From: UMGS1668 sp035447605
GTDB lineage: Bacteria > Bacillota > Clostridia > Oscillospirales > Ruminococcaceae
Direction: 5' to 3'
Length of the DNA stretch: 64,000 nt
NCBI GenBank assembly: GCA_035447605.1
Contig: DAOTHJ010000001.1
Coordinates: 124,001 to 188,000, forward strand
In this document: one piece after another, positions 1 to 8,293 of the stretch
How positions within the stretch are numbered: the first letter of the stretch is position 1
How the letters are laid out: the number at the start of each line of letters is the position of its first letter
The notes under the pieces: generated by a model
The model's input: the letters and a program-made list of their open reading frames with translations, nothing else
Told to the model about the DNA's origin: nothing
The model's database searches: none
Made by a program: the position numbers and the translations under genes

Positions 1-460
1 CCTCCTCCTCATCCAGAAAGATGCGGTGGCGCTCCGTATCGATGGTGAGCGCGCCGAAATGCAGGACGGTCTCCGGCTGCGTGAGATCCCGGCGGTCAAT
101 AAACCGCTCCATCACCCGGATGCGCGCCAGCAGTTCCGTCATCGAGAACGGCTTCGTCACATAGTCGTTTGCGCCGAGATCCAGCGCCGCGACCTTGTCG
201 TCATCCATCCCGCGCGCCGAGACAATCAGGATCGGAATCTCCGAGACCTTCCGGACCTCCTGAATGATCTCGTTCCCATCCATATCCGGGAGCCCGAGAT
301 CGAGCAGGATGATATCCGGATTCTGCGTGCAGAAGGCGAGAATCCCCTGTTTTCCGGTCGCCGCGGTCGTCACCTTATAATTTTTTGCCTTGAGCGCCAT
401 CGACATGAAGTTGACGATCTTCGGATCGTCCTCCACCAGCAAAATATGAATCTGCTCCAT
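1..460 (-). CDS. kdpE: KdpE-type response regulator (partial, C-terminus outside window)
   Basis: This is an OmpR/KdpE-family response regulator whose C-terminal DNA-binding half lies beyond the left edge; about 153 residues are visible. The receiver domain has the N-terminal acidic pair in LLVEDDPK, the phospho-acceptor Asp near residue 54 in LLDLGLPDMDG, and the conserved Lys in DYVTKPFS. The start of the winged-helix linker (LHFGALTIDTE) is also visible. The ATG lies 1 base after the TAA of the kinase gene upstream, so the two are translationally coupled. By family, KdpE activates potassium uptake genes. No kdpABC genes are seen in the window; they could lie to the left. Confidence 0.9.
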   Translation of the reverse strand, partial: MEQIHILLVEDDPKIVNFMSMALKAKNYKVTTAATGKQGILAFCTQNPDIILLDLGLPDMDGNEIIQEVRKVSEIPILIVSARGMDDDKVAALDLGANDYVTKPFSMTELLARIRVMERFIDRRDLTQPETVLHFGALTIDTERHRIFLDEEE

Positions 461-461
461 C

Positions 462-1919
462 TTATCCCTCGGTTTCCTCCGCTTCTTCATCCGGAATATA
501 AAATCGGAACACGGCCCCGCCGGAAGCACGGTTCTCCGCCGTAATGCGCCCGCCGTGCGCCTCCACAATGGCTTTGCAGATGGAGAGACCGAGCCCTACG
601 CCCCGCCCCTTATCCGACATGTTGCGCGGCAGGGTGACAAAGTCGTCGAACAGCGTGCCGAGAAGGCCCTCGTCGATCCCGTGCCCGTTGTCGGCGCACT
701 CGAAGACGACATCCCCGCCGGAACGATAAACCGAAAGCTCGATCTTTACCTGCCCGCCCGCGTGCTTACAGGCGTTGCTGATCAGGTTGACGAGCACCTG
801 CACGATCAGCGTGCCGTCCACGCGGACCATCAGGATCTCCTCCGGCAGATGCACCTGAAGCTCGTTGCCCTCAAGGAAGGTCCGTGTCTGGGCCGCCGCC
901 TGGCCGATCAGATCGTCCGCCGCTTCATAGTTCTTTTTGATCTCCATCCGGCCGTCGGTGATCCGCGTCATATCGAGGATATTCTGGGCGGTCAGCATAA
1001 ACATCGAGGAATCTTCGTGGATATCCTTGGCAAGCTCAAGCACCTCCTCATCCGAGAGGGAGTCGTAGTTGTCGATGATGAGGCCGCTCGCGCCGGAGAT
1101 TGCGGTGAGCGGCGTGCGGATGTCGTGCGACAAGCTGCGCAATAGGGAGGTTTTCAGGTGCTCCTTCTCCATCGCAAGGCGGATCTTTTCCCGCTCAAGA
1201 TAGATGAATTCGCGGTCGAGCACGATCGCCATCTGATGCACGACGGCCTGAAACAGCTTCGTATGCTCCTCCGACGGTTTCCCTGGGCGCCGGTTGACCG
1301 ACAGCGTGCCGATCACGCTCGCCAGCCCCTGAATCGGAAACACCGGATCGCCCTCGGAGGCCTCGTAGCCCTCACTTTTATATTCTGTATTCCCCGTATC
1401 GAATTTGCCGCTGTCCAGCCGGACGCAGCAGTCATACTTCGTGTGGTCATGGATGAAACGGATTCCGTTCATCACAATGTTTTCCGTTCCGGTCAGGTTG
1501 AGAAAGCTCTCCGTAATTTCATACATCAGCTGCGTGGTTTTCTGATTTTCCTTTGCAATGCTGGCCTGCTCCCGGAATTTGGAGGACATCGCCCCGCAGA
1601 TGGACGCCGCGATCAGGAAGAACACCATCAGCAGCATATCCTGAGGATCGCGGATCGCCATCGTATGAAGCGGCTCAGTAAAGAAAAAGTTGAACAGAAA
1701 CACGCTGATCACGGCGGAAAGCAGGCCGTAGAAATAGCCCTTTGTAAAAACGGTGGTCAGCAGAACGCCCAGAAGGAAAATCATCAGCACGTTTTCCTTG
1801 GCGACCCCGATATGGTAAACGAACAGCGAAAGCAGCGTGGAGCCCGCGCAGATCAACAGCACGTTTCCGAGGCAGAACAAATGCATCTTCAGGTTTTGAC
1901 GCTGAAAAAAGGAATCCAT
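462..1919 (-). CDS. kdpD: KdpD-like sensor histidine kinase lacking the N-terminal KdpD/Usp domains
   Basis: A 485-residue membrane histidine kinase. The first ~120 residues hold four closely spaced membrane helices of DUF4118 type, as in the middle of KdpD. A GAF-like region follows, then HisKA with the phospho-His in SLSHDIRTPLTAIS, then the HATPase with NLISNACKHA (N box), DNGHGI (G1) and GRGVGLGLSICKAIV (G2). Full-length KdpD is about 890 residues; the cytoplasmic N-terminal sensor and universal-stress domains are absent here. The start chosen is ATG at 1919, with GGAG eight bases upstream; an in-frame GTG nine bases earlier overlaps that ribosome site. It pairs with the adjacent response regulator. 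Confidence 0.88.
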   Translation of the reverse strand: MDSFFQRQNLKMHLFCLGNVLLICAGSTLLSLFVYHIGVAKENVLMIFLLGVLLTTVFTKGYFYGLLSAVISVFLFNFFFTEPLHTMAIRDPQDMLLMVFFLIAASICGAMSSKFREQASIAKENQKTTQLMYEITESFLNLTGTENIVMNGIRFIHDHTKYDCCVRLDSGKFDTGNTEYKSEGYEASEGDPVFPIQGLASVIGTLSVNRRPGKPSEEHTKLFQAVVHQMAIVLDREFIYLEREKIRLAMEKEHLKTSLLRSLSHDIRTPLTAISGASGLIIDNYDSLSDEEVLELAKDIHEDSSMFMLTAQNILDMTRITDGRMEIKKNYEAADDLIGQAAAQTRTFLEGNELQVHLPEEILMVRVDGTLIVQVLVNLISNACKHAGGQVKIELSVYRSGGDVVFECADNGHGIDEGLLGTLFDDFVTLPRNMSDKGRGVGLGLSICKAIVEAHGGRITAENRASGGAVFRFYIPDEEAEETEG

Positions 1920-2000
1920 TCTGCTCACTCCTGTTCCCCGAATTTTTGGCTGTGGCCTCGTTCCGTCTCCGCGGCGGAGGGGCGGCCCCTGTTTTTCCCT

Positions 2001-2029
2001 ATTATAGCTCTTTTATCTCCGGATTACAA
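2001..2029 (-). promoter_or_regulatory. Promoter candidate for kdpDE
   Basis: On the minus strand TTGTAA (2029-2024) and TATAAT (2006-2001) are separated by 17 bases, about 80 bases upstream of the kinase start. The rest of the gap 1930-2450 holds no convincing gene, only leader sequence with GC-rich hairpins near 2340-2363 in front of the small acidic gene. Confidence 0.55.
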
Positions 2030-2453
2030 AGCCCGGTGGAATTTCCAAAAGCGGGAACCCGTTCCGGCATCCGGGTCGTGGAATCTCCCGGTTACAGCCG
2101 CCGCAGCGTTCTATCCGGAGAGGCACCCGGGCGGATCCCAGTGGGCATCTGCCGGATTTGCCGCGCCGCCCGAAAAAATTTGTCCTCTTTCGGCGGTGCG
2201 TTTTTGTCCGGACAGTTTTGGGACAGCGGCTGCTCTTCTTTCAATATTTTACCAGAATCCCATTTCTTTGTACAGAATTTGTGCTAAAATAAAGATGGGA
2301 TCAGAACGGATGCCGGCAGCGTCATCCGCGTTCGATTCCCGGCCGGGGCTTTTCGGCCGGCGGTTCGCTTTCATAACCTCCGAGGAGCGGCAGAGGCTCC
2401 TCCGACAAGTCCGAATGTTGATTTTGCATGATATTGCGAAGGAGGAAATGAAA

Positions 2454-2642
2454 ATGATCGATAATCCGGAAAAACTGATTCACTTTGAAACGCTTCACGG
2501 CGAGATCCTTTTGGGAGAAGATCATAAAAGGAACTCTTTCGACGAAGATTTTGAGGCCGACGAAACGAACGATCCGGAACCGGATCCGCTGACCTTCTGC
2601 GACGAGTGCGATGAGGAAGGCGAGGGCGGTTCGGATGACTGA
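2454..2642 (+). CDS. Small acidic hypothetical protein (62 aa)
   Basis: I do not recognise this protein. It is strongly acidic, with Asp/Glu making up roughly a third of residues, and has a lone CDEC motif near the C-terminus, which could bind a metal (inference). The start chosen is ATG at 2454, because GGAGG lies eight bases upstream; the in-frame ATG six bases earlier would sit too close. A strong intrinsic terminator follows seven bases after the stop, which supports a real single-gene transcript. It stands alone between kdpD (leftward) and a TetR regulator. Confidence 0.65.
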   Translation: MIDNPEKLIHFETLHGEILLGEDHKRNSFDEDFEADETNDPEPDPLTFCDECDEEGEGGSDD

Positions 2643-2648
2643 AGACGA

Positions 2649-2679
2649 GGACGGCACAGGGATGTGCCGTCCTTTTTTT
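2649..2679 (+). terminator. Intrinsic terminator of the small acidic gene
   Basis: A perfect 10-bp stem GGACGGCACA/TGTGCCGTCC with a 4-base loop is followed by seven T residues, directly after the 62-aa gene. Confidence 0.9.
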
Positions 2680-2763
2680 ACATTCTGTAAAATTTCACTA
2701 TTTTTTGCCGTTAAAATCCCCAAAAGAATGGCTCCCGAACCGCCGGATTTCCGAAAAATCCTG

Positions 2764-2792
2764 TTGAATTCCCCTTTGAACTGAGGTATACT
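2764..2792 (+). promoter_or_regulatory. Promoter candidate for the TetR regulator
   Basis: TTGAAT (2764-2769) and TATACT (2787-2792) are spaced by 17 bases. A second TATAAT lies at 2801-2806. The AT-rich, partly symmetric sequence around 2787-2811 is a plausible autoregulatory operator, but this is inference only. Confidence 0.5.
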
Positions 2793-2842
2793 CATACTAT
2801 TATAATTATAGGAGCCAAATATTACCAGGAGTAGTGAATGTC

Positions 2843-3406
2843 ATGCCTCAATTTACGAAGAAGGCAATTATTGATTCTTTCGTCAAGCTGTTGAACCAAA
2901 AGCCCCTCAACCAAATCACCGTCAAGGATATCGTTGAGGACTGCGGCGTCAGCAGAAAAACGTTTTATTATTATTATCAGGATACCTGTGCCTTGGTGGA
3001 AGACCTGTTTCTGGCGAACACGGAACGCATCCTCGCAGGCGAAGTGGACGGCTCCTCCCTGGAGACGCTGCTTCTGGATCTGGCGCGGCAGCTCTATGAG
3101 AACCGGAAACTGGTTCTGCACGTTTACAATTCTCCCGAACGGGACCATCTGGAGGAATATATCTTCAAAGGCGCAGAAAAGGCAGCCATGGAGTTCGTAC
3201 GGAAGCAGGCGGAAGGAATCCCCTGCGGAGACGACCAGATCCGTATTCTGGCGGATTGGTATATGGCCGCGTTTGCCGGTCTTGCATCGGAGTGGATCCG
3301 GCGCGGCATGAAGGATCCTCCGGATCAATATATCCATGACCTCGGCCACCTGCTGCGGGGCACGAGTCGTTTTGCGCTCCAAAATGTCGCCGATGGTGAC
3401 AAATAA
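2843..3406 (+). CDS. TetR/AcrR-family transcriptional regulator
   Basis: A 187-residue one-component regulator. The N-terminal ~50 residues form a TetR helix-turn-helix, seen in ITVKDIVEDCGVSRKTFYYYYQD (the last helix is the typical FYYYF-type signature). The C-terminal part is the ligand/dimerisation domain of the subfamily common in Firmicutes (DhaS-like). ATG at 2843 follows AGGAG by 11 bases; an in-frame GTG at 2834 is too close to that site. No target gene is evident: the downstream DUF308 gene has its own ribosome site after a 130-base gap. The effector is unknown. Confidence 0.85.
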   Translation: MPQFTKKAIIDSFVKLLNQKPLNQITVKDIVEDCGVSRKTFYYYYQDTCALVEDLFLANTERILAGEVDGSSLETLLLDLARQLYENRKLVLHVYNSPERDHLEEYIFKGAEKAAMEFVRKQAEGIPCGDDQIRILADWYMAAFAGLASEWIRRGMKDPPDQYIHDLGHLLRGTSRFALQNVADGDK

Positions 3407-3537
3407 GCGGGTATGGGCAAAAATGTGACAAAAAACGTCGTCATGGGAAAAAATCTCTCACGGCGCTTTTTTTGTCCGTGGAATTATTCGGCGGCCGCGC
3501 TAAACTTGGAGGGCATTGAAAAAAGGGAGGGGCTGCC

Positions 3538-4077
3538 ATGTCACGCCTGAAAAACGTCAAAATTGGAAGCATCGTTCTGTCGCTCGCCATGATCGGACTC
3601 GGCGCCGTTATCATGATCCGGCCCGAATTTTCGGTGGTGACCCTGTGTTATCTGCTGGGGGCGGTTATACTAATTACCGGTATTGTCAAGATTATCCGAT
3701 ATTTCACCCACGACCTGTTCGATCTCGCGTTTCAGTTTGATCTGGCGCTCGGGATCCTGGGCATTGTCTTCGGGGCGGTGCTGCTGCTCCATCCGGCAAT
3801 CCTGATGCAGGTGCTGCCGGTTGCCCTGGGCATCTTTATTCTGGCGGAGAGCGCGTTTACCTTTCAGACCGCGCACGAGGCCAGGCGCTTCGGGCTGGAG
3901 CAGTGGTGGCTGATCCTGCTGGCGGGAATCCTTTCGGGGATATTTGCCCTTCTGCTGATCGCCGCGCCGTTTGAGGCCGCCTCCGCGCTGATGTCGATTT
4001 TCGGCGCTTCCCTGCTCGTCTTCGGCGTGCAGGGCCTTGTCGTGGATCTGACGGCGATCCGCTATCCCAAGCAATAA
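3538..4077 (+). CDS. HdeD-like DUF308 membrane protein
   Basis: A 179-residue protein made almost entirely of six hydrophobic helices, with the paired-helix pattern of DUF308/HdeD proteins (GAVIMIRPEF, GAVLLLHPAILM, GIFALLLIAAPF repeats). HdeD is an acid-stress membrane protein in Escherichia coli; the function of Firmicute members is not known. The strong GGGAGG ribosome site and the position 27 bases before the ATP synthase operon are consistent with co-transcription with atp genes, where the related AtpI-like position would normally be; that link is inference. Confidence 0.75.
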   Translation: MSRLKNVKIGSIVLSLAMIGLGAVIMIRPEFSVVTLCYLLGAVILITGIVKIIRYFTHDLFDLAFQFDLALGILGIVFGAVLLLHPAILMQVLPVALGIFILAESAFTFQTAHEARRFGLEQWWLILLAGILSGIFALLLIAAPFEAASALMSIFGASLLVFGVQGLVVDLTAIRYPKQ

Positions 4078-4104
4078 GTTTTAATCTGTGGGAAAGGATG
4101 ATTT

Positions 4105-4803
4105 TTGTTGAGTGATCTTTCCGAAAGAATCGTCTCGGAGATGAACACCGAAACGGTCTTTACGATCCCCGTTTTCGGCGGCATCGGCGTGGACGAGGGA
4201 ACGGTGGTCACCTGGATCGTTATGGCCGTAATGATTCTTGCCTCGTTTCTTTTGACGCGGAATCTCCGGGTCGATCACATCTCGAAGCGGCAGGCCGCCG
4301 TGGAGCTGTTTGTGACGAAGCTCGAGGGCGTCGTTCTCGGCGTCATCGGTCCGGACGGACAGCAGTACGCGCCCTATCTGGTGACGGTGCTCGTTTACAT
4401 CGGATTTGCCAACATCATGGGCGTGTTCGGCTTCAAGCCGCCGACCAAGGATCTCAACGTGACGATCGCGCTTGCGGTGATGAGCATCGTGCTCGTACAG
4501 GCGGCCTCCATCCGGAAGCGGCGGGTCGGAGGATGGCTAAAATCTTTTGCCAAGCCGCTCGCCATCGTGACGCCGTTCAATATTCTGGATCTGTTTACGC
4601 GGCCGCTCTCGCTGTGCATGCGGCTGTTCGGCAACGTATTGGGTGCTTTCGTCGTCATGATCCTGCTGGAGTCCTTCGTCCCGGTCGGCATTCCGGCCGT
4701 GTTCAGCCTGTATTTTGATTTCTTCGACGGATTTTTGCAGGCCTATGTTTTCGTATTCCTGACCAGTGTGTATATTAAGGAAGCTATTGAATTATCCGAA
4801 TAA
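4105..4803 (+). CDS. atpB: F0F1 ATP synthase subunit a
   Basis: Membrane subunit a of the F0 motor, forming the ion half-channels. About 232 residues with five or six hydrophobic helices. The conserved motif MRLFGNVLGAF carries the essential stator arginine, and the late helix QAYVFVFLTSVYIKEAIE matches the family's C-terminal helix. There is no ATG near the N-terminus: tandem TTG codons at 4105 and 4108 follow GGAAAGGAT, so a TTG start is likely. It is the first gene of the operon; subunit c follows after 18 bases. Confidence 0.95.
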   Translation: MLSDLSERIVSEMNTETVFTIPVFGGIGVDEGTVVTWIVMAVMILASFLLTRNLRVDHISKRQAAVELFVTKLEGVVLGVIGPDGQQYAPYLVTVLVYIGFANIMGVFGFKPPTKDLNVTIALAVMSIVLVQAASIRKRRVGGWLKSFAKPLAIVTPFNILDLFTRPLSLCMRLFGNVLGAFVVMILLESFVPVGIPAVFSLYFDFFDGFLQAYVFVFLTSVYIKEAIELSE

Positions 4804-4821
4804 CAGAGAGGAGTTTTTATT

Positions 4822-5040
4822 ATGTCACTTACTGCAATCGCTGCGGGGATCGCAGTTTTTACCGGCATTGGAGCCGGAATTGGAATCGGTATCGCCACTG
4901 CCAAGGCCGTGGAGGCCTGCTCCCGCCAGCCGGACGCCAGCGGTAAAATCATGACCCTGCTGATTCTCGGCGGCGCCCTTGCCGAGGCCACCGCCATTTA
5001 CGGCTTCGTGACCGCCCTGATCCTGATTCTGACACAGTAA
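4822..5040 (+). CDS. atpE: F0F1 ATP synthase subunit c
   Basis: A 72-residue helical hairpin that forms the c-ring. The first helix is Gly-rich (GIGAGIGIGIA), the polar loop is SRQPD, and the ion-carrying carboxylate is Glu55 in ALAEATAIYGF. Compared with sodium-type c subunits (Gln32, Ser66, Thr67, Tyr70 in Ilyobacter), the Gln is replaced by Ile22 and the Ser by Ala56, while Thr57 and Tyr60 remain. Proton coupling is therefore more likely, though the residual Thr/Tyr suggest descent from a sodium-type site. Confidence 0.96.
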   Translation: MSLTAIAAGIAVFTGIGAGIGIGIATAKAVEACSRQPDASGKIMTLLILGGALAEATAIYGFVTALILILTQ

Positions 5041-5071
5041 TCTTCTTACCCGGAAAGGCAGGCTATGTAAA

Positions 5072-5560
5072 TTGATTAAGGTGGATTGGAACTTGCTGTT
5101 TACGGTCATCAACCTGTTGGTTCTGGTCGCAGCCATGCGCATTTTCCTCTTCAAACCCGTGCATAAAATCTTGGACGAGCGGCAGAAGCAGGTGGACGGC
5201 GCGCTCACGGATGCGGAGGCGGCCAAGAAAACCGCCGAAGAGCTTGAAGCGCAGCATCAGGCAACCATGGCCAACGTCGAAGAGGAAAAGGCCGGAATCA
5301 TCCGGGATGCCAAAATCTCCGCTTCCGCGGAGAGCGACCGGATTCTAACCGAGGCGAAGGCAAAGGCGCAGAAGATGCTGACCGACGCCGCCTCGGAAGG
5401 CGAAATGAAGAAGAAAGAAATTCTTGAGGGTACGCAGGCTCAGCTTGCAAACATCATCGCGGAGGCCGCCGAAAAGCTCTCCTTCCAGCAGGGTGCCTCC
5501 GGCGACGGCTCCGCCCTGTACGGCGGATTTTTGGATCAGGCGGGTGAAAGCCATGAGTGA
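5072..5560 (+). CDS. atpF: F0F1 ATP synthase subunit b
   Basis: Peripheral stalk subunit, 162 residues: a single N-terminal membrane helix (WNLLFTVINLLVLVAAMRIFLF) followed by KPVHKILDERQ and a long charged, alanine-rich helix, the standard layout. It starts at TTG 5072, since no ATG or GTG has a suitable site. The C-terminus carries about 20 Gly/Ser-rich residues beyond the usual end. The stop overlaps the ATG of the next gene by 8 bases. In normal operons atpH (delta) would follow; here the next gene is a delta-alpha fusion. Confidence 0.94.
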   Translation: MIKVDWNLLFTVINLLVLVAAMRIFLFKPVHKILDERQKQVDGALTDAEAAKKTAEELEAQHQATMANVEEEKAGIIRDAKISASAESDRILTEAKAKAQKMLTDAASEGEMKKKEILEGTQAQLANIIAEAAEKLSFQQGASGDGSALYGGFLDQAGESHE

Positions 5561-7340
5561 TCCGGAAAAGAGCTCCTCCTGCACCCCTTCGGGCGAAAAT
5601 GAGGCGCAGCTTTTTTGCGTGACGGCGCCCGGCTATGAGCAGTACGGAAGAATCCGGGACTGGCTTGCCGGCCGCTTCGGCGTGGAAAATCTCGTGCTCC
5701 ATGTGGTGGAGGATCCCTCCCTCAAAGACGGATTTAAAATTAAATACGGCGACATGGAGCTTGACTGGTCCAGCGAGGGCCGGAAACGCCAGCTTCAGGA
5801 GGCGCTCTCCGCCCCGGCGCAGAATGCCTCCCCGGAGACGCTCATCTCCATTATGAAGGAGCGCGTCGGGGAATTCGGCGTCACCGTACAGGAAAAAGAG
5901 GTCGGAACGGTCCGCGCCGTCGGCGACGGCATCGCCGTGATCGACGGGATCGACTGCGCGGTCTACGGCGAGATCGTTCTGTTTGACAACGGCGCCAAAG
6001 GCATGGTACAGGACATCCAGGAGGACAGCATCGGCTGCATCCTTTTTTCCTCCGAAACCGGTATCCGGCAGGGCACTCAGGTGATCCGCACCGGTAAAAC
6101 CGCCGGCATTCCGGTGGGCGACGGCGTGCTCGGCCGCGTGCTCAACGCTCTGGGCGAGCCGATCGACGGGCTCGGTCCTTTTGCCGCCTCGGGCTGGAAC
6201 CCCATTGAATCGGAGGCCCCGGGCATTATGGACCGGCAGGCCATCTCCGTTCCGATGGACACCGGCCTGCTCGTCATCGACTCCATGTTCCCGATCGGCC
6301 GCGGCCAGCGGGAACTGATCATCGGCGACCGTCAGACCGGCAAGACCGCCATCGCGCTCGACACCATCCTCAATCAAAAGGATAAGAACGTCGTGTGCAT
6401 CTATGTCGCCATCGGCCAGAAAGCCAGCACGGTCTCCAGCGTCGTAAGTACGCTCAAGAAAAACGGCGCGCTCGGGTATTCCGTCGTGGTCTCGGCCACG
6501 GCCAGCGACTCTGCGCCGTTACAGTACATTGCCCCTTATTCCGGCTGTGCCATCGGCGAATACTTCATGCGCAAAGGACAGGACGTGCTGATCGTCTATG
6601 ATGATCTTTCGAAGCACGCCGTGGCCTACCGTGCCTTGAGCCTGCTGCTCGGACGCAGCCCGGGACGCGAGGCCTATCCCGGCGACGTCTTTTATCTGCA
6701 CTCCCGTCTGCTGGAGCGCTCGGCCCGCCTCTCGCCGGAACTCGGCGGCGGCAGCATGACGGCGCTCCCCATCATTGAAACCCAATCGGGCAACGTCTCC
6801 GCCTATATTCCGACCAACGTCATTTCGATCACGGACGGCCAGATCTTTCTGGAGACGGATTCCTTCAACGCAGGCCAGCGCCCCGCCGTAAACGTGGGAC
6901 TCTCCGTCTCCCGTGTGGGCGGCGACGCACAGACCGATATTATGAAAAAGGCCGCCGGCTCCGTCCGTCTTGATCTTGCGCAGTACCGGGAACTCGAGGT
7001 CTTCACCCAATTTTCGAGTGACCTCGACGATACCACCAAGGCGCAGCTCAGCCACGGCGCGGCGCTGATGCAGCTGCTCAAGCAGCCGCAGTACCATCCG
7101 ATGAGTCTGCACGAACAGGTTCTCACGCTGATCGCAGCGAACGCTCACGTCTTCAGCCGCACGCCCGCCAAGGAGGTCAAGGCCATGCAGGGCAGACTGC
7201 TCGCGTGGTTCGAGACCTTCCGCCCGGAGATCGTACAGAATATCGAGGAGAAAAAACAGATGACGGAGGAACTCCGCCGTCAGATTTCCGACGCGCTCGG
7301 CGCCTTTGCGGCTTCGGAGGCAGGTGGCGCCAATGGATAG
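5553..7340 (+). CDS. atpA: F1 ATP synthase delta C-terminal domain fused to subunit alpha
   Basis: A 595-residue protein; ordinary alpha is about 500-505. Residues from ~94 on are canonical alpha: MKERVGEFGVTVQEKEVGTV beta-barrel, Walker A GDRQTGKT, nucleotide domain, and the C-terminal helical domain. Residues ~19-86 match the C-terminal domain of subunit delta (OSCP), with the pattern D-P-S-L-x-D-G-F-x-I-x-Y-G-D-M-x-L-D-x-S-x-x-G-R, corresponding to the E. coli delta stretch ending IDGSVRGRLERL. The delta N-terminal helical domain is not found here or elsewhere in the operon, and there is no separate atpH. ATG at 5553 overlaps the end of atpF; atpG overlaps the end. Confidence 0.93.
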   Translation: MSDPEKSSSCTPSGENEAQLFCVTAPGYEQYGRIRDWLAGRFGVENLVLHVVEDPSLKDGFKIKYGDMELDWSSEGRKRQLQEALSAPAQNASPETLISIMKERVGEFGVTVQEKEVGTVRAVGDGIAVIDGIDCAVYGEIVLFDNGAKGMVQDIQEDSIGCILFSSETGIRQGTQVIRTGKTAGIPVGDGVLGRVLNALGEPIDGLGPFAASGWNPIESEAPGIMDRQAISVPMDTGLLVIDSMFPIGRGQRELIIGDRQTGKTAIALDTILNQKDKNVVCIYVAIGQKASTVSSVVSTLKKNGALGYSVVVSATASDSAPLQYIAPYSGCAIGEYFMRKGQDVLIVYDDLSKHAVAYRALSLLLGRSPGREAYPGDVFYLHSRLLERSARLSPELGGGSMTALPIIETQSGNVSAYIPTNVISITDGQIFLETDSFNAGQRPAVNVGLSVSRVGGDAQTDIMKKAAGSVRLDLAQYRELEVFTQFSSDLDDTTKAQLSHGAALMQLLKQPQYHPMSLHEQVLTLIAANAHVFSRTPAKEVKAMQGRLLAWFETFRPEIVQNIEEKKQMTEELRRQISDALGAFAASEAGGANG

Positions 7341-8253
7341 CGCCAAGGAGATCCGGGACCGCATCACGAGCGTCCGGGATACGCGGAAGATCACCAACGC
7401 CATGTATCTGATCTCCTCCAACAAGCTGCGCAAGGCGATGCGGGAGCTTGAAAAGACGCTGCCGTATTTCCTCACGCTGCGCAAGGGCATTAAATCCCTC
7501 TTTGACAACCTGCCGGACGCCTCGAGCCGTTACGTGGATATCGGAGACAAGCGGCCGGAAAGCGCAAAAGTGCGCGGCTATCTGGTGGTTACTGCGGACA
7601 AGGGCCTCTCGGGCGCCTACAACCACAATGTGCTGAAGCTCGCTATGGCGCATCTGCACGACACCGCCGCGGCGAAATTCTACGTCATCGGCAGATTCGG
7701 GCGCCAGTATTTTCTCCAGAAGGGCGTGGAGGTGGAGCACAGCTTCTTCTACACCGCCCAGAACCCCAACCTTTACCGATCCGGAGAGATCGCCGCCACC
7801 CTGCTCGACGCCTTCGACCATGGGGAGCTCGACGAGATCTACGTCATTTACACGGTCATGCGCAACAGCATCGTCACCGAGGCGACCATGCGCAGGGTCC
7901 TCCCGTTTGAGCGGAAACACTTCTCCACCCAACAGACAGGCGGCGAGGCGAAGTACGACTGGGCGGCCAAAGAAATTTCTTCCTATGAATTCTATCCGAC
8001 CGTCGAGAAAGTGCTCGACAGCGTCGTGCGCAGCTACCTCTCGGGCTATATTTACAGCGTACTGGTGGACAGCTTCTGTGCGGAACAGAATTCCCGCATG
8101 TCGGCCATGGATACCGCCAGCCGCAACGCAACCGAGATGCTCGGCGCCCTTTCTTTAAAATATAACTCCGTCCGGCAGGCCGCGATCACACAGGAAATTA
8201 CGGAGGTCACGGCCGGAGCGAGAGCCCAGAAACTGCACCGCGCCGAACCATAG
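7333..8253 (+). CDS. atpG: F1 ATP synthase subunit gamma
   Basis: Central rotor shaft, 306 residues. The N-terminal coiled-coil helix MDSAKEIRDRITSVRDTRKITNAMYLIS and C-terminal helix ATEMLGALSLKYNSVRQAAITQEITEV are conserved family ends. The centre shows the Rossmann-like core (VVTADKGLSGAYNHNV). ATG at 7333 overlaps the alpha stop by 8 bases, indicating coupled translation. It is slightly longer than the typical 285-290 residues. Confidence 0.95.
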   Translation: MDSAKEIRDRITSVRDTRKITNAMYLISSNKLRKAMRELEKTLPYFLTLRKGIKSLFDNLPDASSRYVDIGDKRPESAKVRGYLVVTADKGLSGAYNHNVLKLAMAHLHDTAAAKFYVIGRFGRQYFLQKGVEVEHSFFYTAQNPNLYRSGEIAATLLDAFDHGELDEIYVIYTVMRNSIVTEATMRRVLPFERKHFSTQQTGGEAKYDWAAKEISSYEFYPTVEKVLDSVVRSYLSGYIYSVLVDSFCAEQNSRMSAMDTASRNATEMLGALSLKYNSVRQAAITQEITEVTAGARAQKLHRAEP

Positions 8254-8293
8254 GCAGTTTCGCAACATCCCAAGCAAGGGGGTCTGTTCAGTC

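Noticed and set aside
1158..2642. A 494-codon plus-strand frame ending with the small acidic gene
   Set aside because: Most of it is antisense to the kinase gene. Only the last 62 codons have a ribosome site, a coding-like character and a terminator.
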